From NCBI RefSeq assembly GCF_029030725.1, contig NZ_CP113162.1, positions 310,001 through 374,000 of the forward strand: a DNA stretch of 64,000 bases, written 5' to 3'. This DNA comes from [Pseudomonas] carboxydohydrogena. GTDB taxonomy: Bacteria; Pseudomonadota; Alphaproteobacteria; Rhizobiales; Xanthobacteraceae. Numbering within the stretch: the stretch's first letter is position 1; each line of letters begins with the position of its first letter. Of the stretch, positions 33,144 to 41,675 are shown one piece after another. The notes beneath the pieces were generated by a model. The model was given only the letters and a program-made list of their open reading frames with translations. It ran no database searches and was not told the DNA's origin. A program made the position numbers and the translations under genes.

Positions 33144-33788
33144 GTGCCTGCCGGTCATGCGGTAACGGGAGAGGCTCCGATGGAGTCAAGCCGCGACATA
33201 CGCGTTGCAGAGGTCCGGGCGGCCGTCGCGCGTTTCCTGCATCTCGAGGATGAGCCACAGCCTGTCGATTTGAGTTTTGTTCTGGGCAGCGCCACGCCTT
33301 CAAACATCGATCCGGCGATTGATCTGTTCAAGGCCGGGCTGACGAAGCGGATATGGATTTCCGGAAAGGGACCCAAGCCCCGGCGATGGCGACCTTTCAG
33401 GAAAAACAAGGCTGAGCCGGAAAGCAGGATCTATCAGCGTCTGGCGATTGAGCGCGGTGTTCCCGCGGAAGCGATCTGGGTGGAGGATCGCTCCAGCAAC
33501 ACGCTGGAGAATTTTGTCTTCTCCGCAAGGATGATCGAGGCCACGTTCGGCTGGACCAATATCCACACGGTTTCCCTGACCGCGAAGCCCTATCACATGC
33601 GGCGCGCGCTGATGACCGCTCTCAAGGTCTGGCCGGCGCATCTGCGCTACGTCATGCGGCCGTCCTACGCCGCGGACGATCCGCCGCTGGATGAATGGTG
33701 GACGTCGCCGGTGGGGCGTCATTTCGTAATGAAGGAATTGCGGTCGATCGGCGCATATGCCCTCAAAGGGGACATCGAGGGCTTTTAA
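33144..33788 (+). CDS. DUF218 (YdcF/ElyC/SanA-like) protein
   Basis: A 214-residue protein with a DUF218 domain: FVLGSATPSNIDPAIDLFKAGLTKRIWISGKGP is the Rossmann-like start, and EDRSSNTLENFVFSARMI with TVSLTAKPYHMRRALMTALKVWP is the conserved middle (DxSxNTxEN, then the His-Arg motif). Related ElyC and SanA take part in cell-envelope and peptidoglycan homeostasis. There is no membrane helix, unlike ElyC. The GTG at 33144 has GGAGGA seven bases upstream; the ATG at 33180 with GGGAGAGG is a good alternative. Its stop codon touches the start of the MurC-NRPS fusion, so the two are translationally coupled. Confidence 0.85.
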   Translation: MPAGHAVTGEAPMESSRDIRVAEVRAAVARFLHLEDEPQPVDLSFVLGSATPSNIDPAIDLFKAGLTKRIWISGKGPKPRRWRPFRKNKAEPESRIYQRLAIERGVPAEAIWVEDRSSNTLENFVFSARMIEATFGWTNIHTVSLTAKPYHMRRALMTALKVWPAHLRYVMRPSYAADDPPLDEWWTSPVGRHFVMKELRSIGAYALKGDIEGF

Positions 33789-36700
33789 GTGCGCGACTCT
33801 CTCCCCCAGCACATTCATCTGATCGGCATCAACGGCTCCGGAATGACCGGGCTTGCCGAATATCTGCTCGGCCTCGGCAAGACGGTGACGGGCAGCGACC
33901 TCAATGCGACGCGCGGTGGTCCTCTCGAACAGAAAGGCGCGACGGTCTTTCACGGCCACCGTTCGGATCACATCAACGGCGCCGGAATGGTGGTCTACAG
34001 CGACGCCGTCCCGTTCTCGAACCCGGAGCTTGCCGAAGCGCGGATACGCGATCTTCCGATGGTCAAGCGCGCGCAATGCCTCGGGCGGCTGCTCGAAGGC
34101 TCGCGCGCGGTGGCGGTCTCCGGTTCGCACGGCAAATCGTCCACTACGACGATGATCGCGAATATTCTGCGGGCCGGCGGTCATGACGCCTCCCATATCG
34201 TCGGGGCGCCTTCGCCATGTCTCGACAATGCCCAGGGGCGGCGCGGCGCCTCGGATATCTTCGTGTTCGAGGCCTGCGAGGCGTTCCAGAATCTCGCGCC
34301 ATTATCGCCGGACATCGCGCTGATCCTCAATATCGACGACGACCACATCGAGCATTATGGCTCGGTGGAAAAGTTGCTCGGCGCATTCCGGGATTTCGCC
34401 GGGCGAATCCGCGACGGTGGCGCGCTGATCGTCAACGGCGAGGACGCGCGGGCGCGTGACGCCGCGGCCGCCGCATCGGTGCCGGTCACGACATTCGGCC
34501 TTTCGGCCGAGTGTGATGTTCATGCCGCGGATATCGCAATGGACGGCAGCGGCTCGACATTCTCCGTCATCGCCCATGGCGCGGAACTTGGAGCGCTGCG
34601 GCTGAAGGTGCCGGGCCGGCACATGGTCGGCAATGCGCTGGCGTGCGTTGCCGCGTGTCTCGCGCTCGACGTGCCGTTCGCGGCGATCCGGCGCGGTTTC
34701 GAGCAGTTCACCGGCGTATCGCGGCGATGGCAGATGCATGGAGAGGTCCATGGCCTTCGTTTGATCGACGACTATGCGCATCACCCGACGGAGCTGAGGG
34801 CCTGCCTGGAAACAGCGAAGCTGGCCGCCGCTCATTCCGGGAGTCTTTGTCTCGCGTTTCAGCCGCAGCTCTATTCGCGCACGCGGCGTCTGTTCGCTGA
34901 ATATGTCGAGGTGCTGAAAGGATTCGACCGCGTTGGCCTCGTTGAAATCGACGGAGCTGGTGAAAAGAACACGTCCGGCGTCAGCGTCCATCATCTCGCG
35001 GACGCATTGCGCGAGGCCGGGAAGACAGTGCTCGCCTTCCCCGATGCCGGAGAATTGCTGCGGAACGTATCGAGCCTTGCCTCAAGGGGCGACACGCTGA
35101 TTGTTGCCGGTGCGGGCAACATCCGGCAGGCGGTGGCGGATTTCGCAAAAGGTGGATTCGCTTTGGAGCCGCAATCGCAATCAGGCGCGCTACCCGGTGC
35201 CGCGAATGAAACTCCATCCGCGAACGGGAAGGTGCGGGCTTTTTCGGTTCCGGAGGCCGACGATGGGGAACGCGACACCGACTGGCTCGGCCGCGCCCGC
35301 CCGAAGACCGTGCTCGATCTCTTCAATCGCCATGTCAGACGTAACCCCGATGCGCCCGCCGTGTCCGGCGAGGCCGGAACGCTGAGTTATCGCGAACTGG
35401 ATCTCACAGCGTCCCGGTTCGCGGTGGTTTTGCTGGAACGGGGCGTCGAGCCCGGTGCGACGGTGGGGGTATCGCTGCCATCGTCCGTCGAATTGATCAT
35501 CGCGATCGTCGCCATCGCGAAAATCGGCGGCGTCTATCTCCCGCTCGATGCGAGCCTGCCGCCCGAGCGGGTGAAATACATGCTCAGAGCCTCGCATGCG
35601 CCGGTGCTGCTGACACGGTCGCAATCCGCGCACGATCTGCCGGCCTTCGGCGTGAGGCGTTGCTATATCGAGCGGCTGTTGCAAGAGACGCTGTTCGGAG
35701 AGCCATCGCTGGAAAGCCTCGCGCCGCGCGGCGGAGATGCTGCCTATATCTGCTTCACGTCGGGTTCGACCGGCAAGCCGAAGGGGATCGCGATATCCCA
35801 TCGCTCGCTGTTTTTGTTGTGTAAGGACATCACAAGACGATTCAAGGTCAGGCCCGGCGCGCGGGTGTCGATCAACACCTCGATCAGTTTCGACATCTCG
35901 CTTGGCGAAATCTGGATGTCGCTCACGGGCGGCTCAGAGGCAGTTGTGACCGACTGGATCAGGCCGCTGGTCGGGCAACGCCTGGCCGATTTCATCAACG
36001 ACAGGAGAATCACCCATCTGTCGGTGACGCCGAGCATCCTGATGAGCGTTCCGGTGCAGACGCTGCGCTCGCTGAAATGCATCGTTTCGGTGGGCGAGGC
36101 CTTGCCGGACATTCTGGTGCGGCGATGGGCGAGGGGCCAGCATCTTGTCAACGCCTATGGTCCGACCGAGGCGACGATCTATGCGACCGCTGCTTTGTGC
36201 CGCAGAAAGCGGCCGGTGACGATCGGGCGGCAGTTGGGACATGTGCGCACCCTCGTGCTCGATCAAAACCTCGTGCCGGTCGCGAAGGGCGAGATCGGCG
36301 AGCTTTGCCTCGAGGGGCCGGGCGTCGCGCGCGGTTATATCGCGGGCACCGAGGGGAGCTCGAACAGTTTCGTCACAAGGCATCGGGCGGGGCGCGAAAG
36401 CGTCCTGTACCGCACCGGCGACATGGTTCGCAAAGACCGTTGGGGCCGCCTGCTCTATCTCGGCCGCGCCGACAACCAGATCAAGATCAACGGCAACAGG
36501 ATCGAACTTGAGGAGATCGAGTCCCGTCTGCGGGAAGCTCCCGGCGTGCGCGACGCCGTTGTTTGTGTCCGAACCGTCCGCGAGCAGAAGGATCTGGTCG
36601 CTTTCGTCGTGCTGGAGGCGGACGCCGACCTGCCATCGATCCGCGCGCGACTGGCATCGTGGTTTTCGGAGGCGATGCTGCCGAGGCAGATCATCGAGGT

Positions 36701-37736
36701 GCCGGAAATCCGTCTGACGCCGAGTGGCAAGAAAGACCGGAACTGGGCGCTGGCGAATTTCGGCCGGCGCGCGATGAGTCGCGCGGTCTATACTGCGCCT
36801 GAGACGAAGCCCGAGCAGAAACTGCTCGCGATCTGGAAAACCGTGCTGGCGCCGGAATTCGATATAGGTGTGTACGATTCGTTCCATCGCCTTGGCGGCG
36901 ACTCGCTGCAATTTTTGCTGATGATCGAGGAGGTCGAGCGGACGTTCGGTGTGCGGGTGCCTCCCGGCGCGTTTCACGCCGGCCTCAACGCGCTGGACAT
37001 GGCGGCCGCCATCGAAACCATGACGCAGGAGAAATCCGGCGACATGCCCGCCGATGGATCGTTCGAAAGCGGGCTGCTCTACAAGCGGCTGAAACAGTTG
37101 ACGTTCGACTGGAGCGGCGAGCGCAGGACGCCAGGTTCGCTCATCATGTCGCACATTTCGCCGCGCGCCCGCTACCAATTATTCATTTGCGCGCAACTCG
37201 ATGAGGAAATCGAGATGCTAGCGCATGCATTGGGGCCGGATTTTTCCGTGCACGGCATGCGCTCGGGCCATCTCGTGATGGAGTACAGCGAAGCGCAGGT
37301 GGGCGCATTGGCCGAATATTATCTTCAGGAGATGCTGCCCCTGTTAGACGGCGGTGAGATTGTGATGGCGGGCGTTTGTCAGGGCAGCCTGATCATGCGC
37401 GAGATGGCGCTGCGGCTGGCGGAGCGTCATCGGCCGCCGAAACTGTTCGTCGTCATCGAGCAGTTCCGGTTGTTCGCCTATCCTGGTCCCATCGCGCTCT
37501 TCTATTCGGAAGATGGCTTCCTCAATCCGATGCGGCGGTTCGAGAGCAGACTGGAGCGTTACGACCAGATCTACGGCGATTCCTACACCGTCGATCTGGT
37601 GCCCGGCGTCCACGGCGACTCTTTGCGCGAGCCGAATGTGCACCATTTCGCCCGCGCGCTGCGCGCACGGCTTGAGGACGCGCCTGCCGCCGCATCGAAC
37701 GGCGCGCGGAGCCTTCCATCTAAATCATTGAATTAA
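33789..37736 (+). CDS. MurC-type ligase fused to NRPS adenylation, carrier and thioesterase domains
   Basis: A 1315-residue four-part protein. Residues 1-460 form a Mur ligase: IGINGSGMTGLAEYL, P-loop GSHGKSST (112-119, K116), NIDDDHIEHYG, DDYAHHPTE (327-335, MurC-like rather than Mpl-like DDFAHHPT), QPQLYSRTR. After a 40-residue linker, residues 500-990 are an adenylation domain: FTSGSTGKPKG (656-666), FDIS (701-704), NAYGPTEAT (788-796), YRTGD, GRADNQIKINGNRIE (892-906), SGKKDR with K981. A carrier domain has GGDSL with S1039 for phosphopantetheine. Residues 1115-1295 are an alpha/beta-hydrolase thioesterase with GVCQG (C1197) and VPGVHGDSL (H1275). There is no condensation domain. It starts with GTG immediately after the DUF218 stop. 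Substrate and product are unknown. Confidence 0.93.
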   Translation: MRDSLPQHIHLIGINGSGMTGLAEYLLGLGKTVTGSDLNATRGGPLEQKGATVFHGHRSDHINGAGMVVYSDAVPFSNPELAEARIRDLPMVKRAQCLGRLLEGSRAVAVSGSHGKSSTTTMIANILRAGGHDASHIVGAPSPCLDNAQGRRGASDIFVFEACEAFQNLAPLSPDIALILNIDDDHIEHYGSVEKLLGAFRDFAGRIRDGGALIVNGEDARARDAAAAASVPVTTFGLSAECDVHAADIAMDGSGSTFSVIAHGAELGALRLKVPGRHMVGNALACVAACLALDVPFAAIRRGFEQFTGVSRRWQMHGEVHGLRLIDDYAHHPTELRACLETAKLAAAHSGSLCLAFQPQLYSRTRRLFAEYVEVLKGFDRVGLVEIDGAGEKNTSGVSVHHLADALREAGKTVLAFPDAGELLRNVSSLASRGDTLIVAGAGNIRQAVADFAKGGFALEPQSQSGALPGAANETPSANGKVRAFSVPEADDGERDTDWLGRARPKTVLDLFNRHVRRNPDAPAVSGEAGTLSYRELDLTASRFAVVLLERGVEPGATVGVSLPSSVELIIAIVAIAKIGGVYLPLDASLPPERVKYMLRASHAPVLLTRSQSAHDLPAFGVRRCYIERLLQETLFGEPSLESLAPRGGDAAYICFTSGSTGKPKGIAISHRSLFLLCKDITRRFKVRPGARVSINTSISFDISLGEIWMSLTGGSEAVVTDWIRPLVGQRLADFINDRRITHLSVTPSILMSVPVQTLRSLKCIVSVGEALPDILVRRWARGQHLVNAYGPTEATIYATAALCRRKRPVTIGRQLGHVRTLVLDQNLVPVAKGEIGELCLEGPGVARGYIAGTEGSSNSFVTRHRAGRESVLYRTGDMVRKDRWGRLLYLGRADNQIKINGNRIELEEIESRLREAPGVRDAVVCVRTVREQKDLVAFVVLEADADLPSIRARLASWFSEAMLPRQIIEVPEIRLTPSGKKDRNWALANFGRRAMSRAVYTAPETKPEQKLLAIWKTVLAPEFDIGVYDSFHRLGGDSLQFLLMIEEVERTFGVRVPPGAFHAGLNALDMAAAIETMTQEKSGDMPADGSFESGLLYKRLKQLTFDWSGERRTPGSLIMSHISPRARYQLFICAQLDEEIEMLAHALGPDFSVHGMRSGHLVMEYSEAQVGALAEYYLQEMLPLLDGGEIVMAGVCQGSLIMREMALRLAERHRPPKLFVVIEQFRLFAYPGPIALFYSEDGFLNPMRRFESRLERYDQIYGDSYTVDLVPGVHGDSLREPNVHHFARALRARLEDAPAAASNGARSLPSKSLN

Positions 37737-37737
37737 T

Positions 37738-37817
<80 letters not shown>

Positions 37818-37865
37818 ACGTTCCTGTACCGGATCGCGCGGCTTCGGGCAACGCGAACCTGAGGG

Positions 37866-38270
37866 TCACGCCGGGACGATGGTCTTGCCGATCGGCCACA
37901 GCGCGATACCCGCGAGCTTGAGATGCGCCCACGCGAACGGCAGGCCGACGATGGTGATGGCCATCAGCAGCGCGGTGCCGAGATGCCCCAGCGCCAGCCA
38001 CCAGCCGGCGAGGATGAACCAGATGATATTGCCGATCACCCCGAGCGGCCCGGTGCCGACATCGGAACGGCCGGTGACGATCTCACGCGACATTGCGCGC
38101 TGGCCGAACGGAAACAGCGTGTAGCCCGCGATATTCATCGCCGCGCGCGCCCATGGAATGCCGATGATGGTGATCGCCATCAGCACGGCCGCGACCATCC
38201 AGCCGACCGCCATCCAGAAGCCGCCGAGCACGATCCAGAGAATGTTCAGGAGAAGCGAAACCGGAGACAT
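37866..38270 (-). CDS. yccF: YccF-family inner-membrane protein
   Basis: A 134-residue membrane protein built from two similar halves. The first (NILWIVLGGFWMAVGWMVAAVLMAITIIGIPWARAAMNIAGYTLFPFGQ) and second (GNIIWFILAGWWLALGHLGTALLMAITIVGLPFAWAHLKLAGIALWPIGK) repeat the same pattern, the mark of the YccF/DUF307 family. Each half has about two helices. The function is not known. The ATG at 38270 fits. It is downstream of the tRNA and in line with the Ada-type zinc gene 30 bases upstream. Confidence 0.9.
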   Translation of the reverse strand: MSPVSLLLNILWIVLGGFWMAVGWMVAAVLMAITIIGIPWARAAMNIAGYTLFPFGQRAMSREIVTGRSDVGTGPLGVIGNIIWFILAGWWLALGHLGTALLMAITIVGLPFAWAHLKLAGIALWPIGKTIVPA

Positions 38271-38300
38271 AAGCGGTCCTCATGGGCTGCGTTGCGTGCG

Positions 38301-38564
38301 TCACGCCGTTCGTGCGCGCCATGCTCGATATTGGGTCGGCAGGCAGACCGCGCAAGGACGGTATCCGGCCGCAATCGCGCTCGCCTCGTCGGCGAAGAAC
38401 ACGCGATGCCGCCGGTAGGTATCGCCCTTTGTCAGCGCACGGACAGCGGTGCGGCAGTCGAGGCGGCCATAGATGCGCTGCTTTTTATGGCCGCCGAACA
38501 GGCCGGGTGTCGGGCTGTCATAAAGCGTGCCGTCAGGTCCGAGCAGGCGATAGGTTGTGGGCAT
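38301..38564 (-). CDS. stand-alone Ada-type zinc-binding domain protein
   Basis: An 87-residue protein that corresponds to only the N-terminal zinc-binding domain of Ada. It reads FGGHKKQRIYGRLDCRTAVRALTKGDTYRRHRVFFADEASAIAAGYRPCAVC, keeping the family's RIY-x5-C and GYRPCxxC pattern, so three visible cysteines remain. In Ada this domain repairs methyl-phosphotriesters in DNA and switches on transcription; whether a free domain does so is unknown. The ATG at 38564 follows the Old Yellow Enzyme gene by 11 bases, so the two share a transcript. Confidence 0.8.
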   Translation of the reverse strand: MPTTYRLLGPDGTLYDSPTPGLFGGHKKQRIYGRLDCRTAVRALTKGDTYRRHRVFFADEASAIAAGYRPCAVCLPTQYRAWRARTA

Positions 38565-38575
38565 GCCGGTCGCCT

Positions 38576-39676
38576 TTAAGGCGCGTTGAACAAATCCGAA
38601 TGGCCGTGCGGGGCGCAGCGCAGATATTGCGGCGGCGCGTGAACGTGATCGCCAAGTTCGGCCGCGGCGTGCCACGGCCAGCGCGGATCGTACAGCGCGG
38701 CGCGGGCGAGCGCGATGGCGTCGGCTTGCCCCTTTTTGAGAATCTCTTCCGCCTGCCGAGGCTCGGTGATGAGACCGACCGCGATGGTGGGAATGTTCGC
38801 CTCGGTGCGGATGCGCTCGGAGAACGCGACCTGATAGCCGGGGCCGAGCTTGATCTGTTGCGCCGGCGTCAGTCCGCCGCTGGACACATGGATCGCGGGA
38901 CAGCCGCGGATTTTCAATTGCTTCGCGAAAGCGACAGAACTTTCGACATCCCAGCCGCCGTCGGCCCAGTCGGTCGCGGAGAGGCGGACCCAGACCGGCC
39001 TGTCCGCCGGGAATGCCGCGCGTACCGCGTCAAAGACCTCGAGCGGAAACCGCATCCGGTTCTCAAGGCTGCCGCCATATTGATCGGTGCGTGCGTTGGA
39101 CAGCGGCGACAGGAACTGGTGCAGCAGATAACCATGCGCGGCGTGAATCTCGATGCCGTCGATGCCGAGTTCGGCGGTGCGTTGCGCCGCGCGCACGAAA
39201 TCGTCGCGCACGCGTGCAAGCCCCTGCGCATCGAGCGCGGCCGACGGATTTTCACCTGCCGCGAAGGCGAGCGCGGAGGGGGCCTCGGTCTGCCAGCCAT
39301 TTTTCCCGCCCGGCGGAATCTGTCCGCCGCCTTCCCATGGCACCTTGGTCGAGGCCTTGCGCCCGGCATGGGCGAGCTGGATCGCGACCTTGATCGGCGA
39401 ATAGACGCGCACCGCATGAAGCACGCGCGCCAGCGCCGCTTGATTGGCATCGGAGTAAAGTCCGAGATCCTGCGGCGAGATGCGGCCCTCGGGCGACACG
39501 CCGGTCGCTTCCAGAATGAGGAGTCCCGCGCCGGACAACGCCAGATGGCCAAGATGGATCATGTGCCAGTCGGTGGCGCTGCCGTCCTTGGCGGAGTATT
39601 GGCACATCGGTGCGATGACAATGCGGTTGGGCAAAGCGAGCTGGCCCAACTGCCAGGGTGCGAACAATTCACTCAC
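38576..39676 (-). CDS. Old Yellow Enzyme family NADH:flavin oxidoreductase (YqjM-like)
   Basis: A 366-residue FMN-dependent ene-reductase of the YqjM type. VSELFAPWQLGQLALPNRIVIAPMCQYSA opens the barrel with the class-specific cysteine. HAAHGYLLHQFLSPLSNARTDQYGGSLENRMRF holds the substrate-binding residues, and VGLITEPRQAEEIL with ALARAALYDPRWPWHAA binds FMN at the C-terminus. It reduces activated C=C bonds of electrophiles. The start is a GTG at 39676; upstream in-frame codons do not fit the family. Divergent from the DUF3095 gene. Confidence 0.93.
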   Translation of the reverse strand: MSELFAPWQLGQLALPNRIVIAPMCQYSAKDGSATDWHMIHLGHLALSGAGLLILEATGVSPEGRISPQDLGLYSDANQAALARVLHAVRVYSPIKVAIQLAHAGRKASTKVPWEGGGQIPPGGKNGWQTEAPSALAFAAGENPSAALDAQGLARVRDDFVRAAQRTAELGIDGIEIHAAHGYLLHQFLSPLSNARTDQYGGSLENRMRFPLEVFDAVRAAFPADRPVWVRLSATDWADGGWDVESSVAFAKQLKIRGCPAIHVSSGGLTPAQQIKLGPGYQVAFSERIRTEANIPTIAVGLITEPRQAEEILKKGQADAIALARAALYDPRWPWHAAAELGDHVHAPPQYLRCAPHGHSDLFNAP

Positions 39677-39768
39677 GCGTGATCTCACTATCGTTGGTAA
39701 GGCGGACTTGGTAGCAGACCGGGCCGATGATCCAAATGAGACAGAAGCATGAGCCGGAGCGGAACGGT

Positions 39769-40917
39769 ATGAATCGGGACAAAGATGCCGCGTTCTATTC
39801 CGGCATTCCGGCATTCGATGATTTCGGCCGCCTGATGGAGCCGTCGCTGTATCGTCCGCTGCCGGAGGGCTGGTTGATCGGCACGGCCGACATCGTGCGT
39901 TCGACCGATGCGATCGCCAATCGGCGTTACAAGGCCGTCAACATGGCGGGCGCTGCGGTGATCGCGGCCATGACCAATGCGATGGAGCTGCGGGATTTTC
40001 CGTTCGTGTTCGGCGGCGACGGCGCGAGTTTCGCGGTGGCGGCAGCCGACCGCGAGATCGCCGCGCGCGTGCTTGCGGAAACGGCGGCCTGGGTGGATGA
40101 GGCGCTGCATCTCACCATGCGCGTGGCGCTCGTTCCGGTTGAGGCGATCCGTGCGGCAGGGCTCGATGTGCGCGTGGCGCGCTATGCGCCGTCGCCCCAT
40201 GTCTCTTATGCGATGTTCGAGGGCGGCGGTTTGAGATGGGCCGATGCCGCGATGAAGCGCGGTGCGTTCGCGGTGCCGCAAGCGCCGCGCGGCAGCCATC
40301 CCGATCTCACCGGTCTGTCCTGTCATTTTTCCGAAATCCTGTCGGCGCGCGGGGTGATGTTGTCGATTCTCGTGGTGCCGCATGGCGATAACAAATCCGC
40401 ATTCCGCGCGGTGATCGAAAGAATGTTGGCGCTGGTGGAGATGAGTCCGGAGGGTGGCCGTCCGATTCCGCCGCAAGGCCCGCCGCGCCGCTGGCCTTCG
40501 CCGGGCGCGGATTATGTCGCACGCGCGTGGCGTCGCGGGCCGCTGTGGTGGCGTCGCGGCGTGGCGTCGCTGGGTGCGCTCTGGCTTGTTGGGATGGCGC
40601 GCTCTCCAGTTCGCATCGGTAGATACGCGATGCGGACCTATCTACAGCAGGTGGTGGAGAATTCGGACTTCCGGAAATATGACGACGGCCTGCGCATGGT
40701 GATCGATTGTCCGCCGCAGACCGCAAATGCGATCGAAAAGCTGCTGGCGCGCGCGGCGGAAGCGGGCACGATCCGTTACGGCCTGCACCGGCAGGACGCG
40801 GCACTGATGACATGCTTCACGCTGGCGGCGGCGGGCGCCGGTCATTTCCATTTCGTCGACGGCGCGCGCGGCGGCTATGCCTCGGCGGCGGTCGCGCTCA
40901 AGGCCGCGATGGGTTGA
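39769..40917 (+). CDS. DUF3095 family protein (cyclase-like fold possible)
   Basis: A 382-residue cytosolic protein. The N-terminal half reads GWLIGTADIVRSTDAIANRRYKAVNMAGAAVIAAMTNAMELRDFPFVFGGDGASFAV, which looks like the start of a nucleotide-cyclase-type fold (Asp in TADIVRST, then GGDGASF) and matches the DUF3095 family. The C-terminal half has GADYVARAWRRGPLWWRR and RKYDDGLRMVIDCP. No partner domain is present. Nothing is known of its reaction. The ATG at 39769 has GGAGCGGAA upstream; a start at 39727 would add 14 residues. Confidence 0.75.
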   Translation: MNRDKDAAFYSGIPAFDDFGRLMEPSLYRPLPEGWLIGTADIVRSTDAIANRRYKAVNMAGAAVIAAMTNAMELRDFPFVFGGDGASFAVAAADREIAARVLAETAAWVDEALHLTMRVALVPVEAIRAAGLDVRVARYAPSPHVSYAMFEGGGLRWADAAMKRGAFAVPQAPRGSHPDLTGLSCHFSEILSARGVMLSILVVPHGDNKSAFRAVIERMLALVEMSPEGGRPIPPQGPPRRWPSPGADYVARAWRRGPLWWRRGVASLGALWLVGMARSPVRIGRYAMRTYLQQVVENSDFRKYDDGLRMVIDCPPQTANAIEKLLARAAEAGTIRYGLHRQDAALMTCFTLAAAGAGHFHFVDGARGGYASAAVALKAAMG

Positions 40918-40924
40918 AACGCGA

Positions 40925-41593
40925 TCAGGCCATGCCGGTGAGGAACGGATTGCTCAGCCGCTCCTGGCCGATGGTCGAGCCGGGGCCGTGGCCGCAGATG
41001 AAGCCGACCTCGTCGCCGAGCGGCAGCACCTTGTCGCGGATCGAGGCCAGCAGCGTTTCGTGATCGCCGCCCGGCAAATCGGTACGTCCGATCGAGCCGT
41101 TGAACAGCACGTCGCCCATGATCGCGAATTTCATGTCCGGGTTGAAGAACACCATGCTGCCCGGCGAGTGGCCGGGGCAATGCAGCAGATCGAACGTCAG
41201 TTCGCCGACGCTGACCCTGTCGCCTTCGTTCAGCCAGGTGTCGGGCTCCACGTTGCGCAGGCCGGTGAGGCCATAGCGCCGCGCGCTGTCCGTGACATGA
41301 TCGAGAAGAAACTTGTCGGCGATGTGCGGGCCGGTGATCGGCACCTTGAGATGCTCGCGCAGTTCATCGGCGCCGCCGACATGATCGACATGGCCATGGG
41401 TGAGCCAGATGTGCTCGACCTTGACCCCGGCCCGCTTGATGGCGTTGAGAATGTCGAGCACGTCGCCGCCGGGATCGACCACCGCGGCCTTTTTGGTCTG
41501 CTCGCACCACAGCAACATGCAGTTCTGCTGGAACGGCGTGACGGGAATGATGCTGGCGCCGGCTTTGGGCGCCTCAATGGTCTGTTCGGTCAT
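40925..41593 (-). CDS. MBL-fold hydrolase (glyoxalase II-like)
   Basis: A 222-residue metallo-beta-lactamase-fold protein. WLTHGHVDHVGGADEL is the metal motif, LLHCPGHSPGSMVFF and ICGHGPGSTIGQERLSNPFL provide further ligands and the C-terminal glyoxalase-II-type end. It probably hydrolyses thioesters, for example S-lactoylglutathione. The small size and PGHSPGS support glyoxalase-II-like (GloB/YcbL) enzymes. It lies 82 bases downstream of the haem oxygenase gene on the same strand. Confidence 0.9.
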   Translation of the reverse strand: MTEQTIEAPKAGASIIPVTPFQQNCMLLWCEQTKKAAVVDPGGDVLDILNAIKRAGVKVEHIWLTHGHVDHVGGADELREHLKVPITGPHIADKFLLDHVTDSARRYGLTGLRNVEPDTWLNEGDRVSVGELTFDLLHCPGHSPGSMVFFNPDMKFAIMGDVLFNGSIGRTDLPGGDHETLLASIRDKVLPLGDEVGFICGHGPGSTIGQERLSNPFLTGMA

Positions 41594-41675
41594 GCGGCCA
41601 CAAAGCGTATTTTCCGCGCCCGGCCAAGGGGTTTTTTGAGTGGATTTTTGAGCGAGCCTGAAGCGGACTTTCGGA

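Noticed and set aside
35934-37178. Minus-strand frame opposite the adenylation domain
   Set aside because: The plus-strand frame has a full series of NRPS motifs; the minus one has only random composition.
33789-37736. Chance that the fusion is a frameshift artefact of two genes
   Set aside because: The frame is continuous through all four domains and the linker is a plausible low-complexity connector; no stop or shift is needed.
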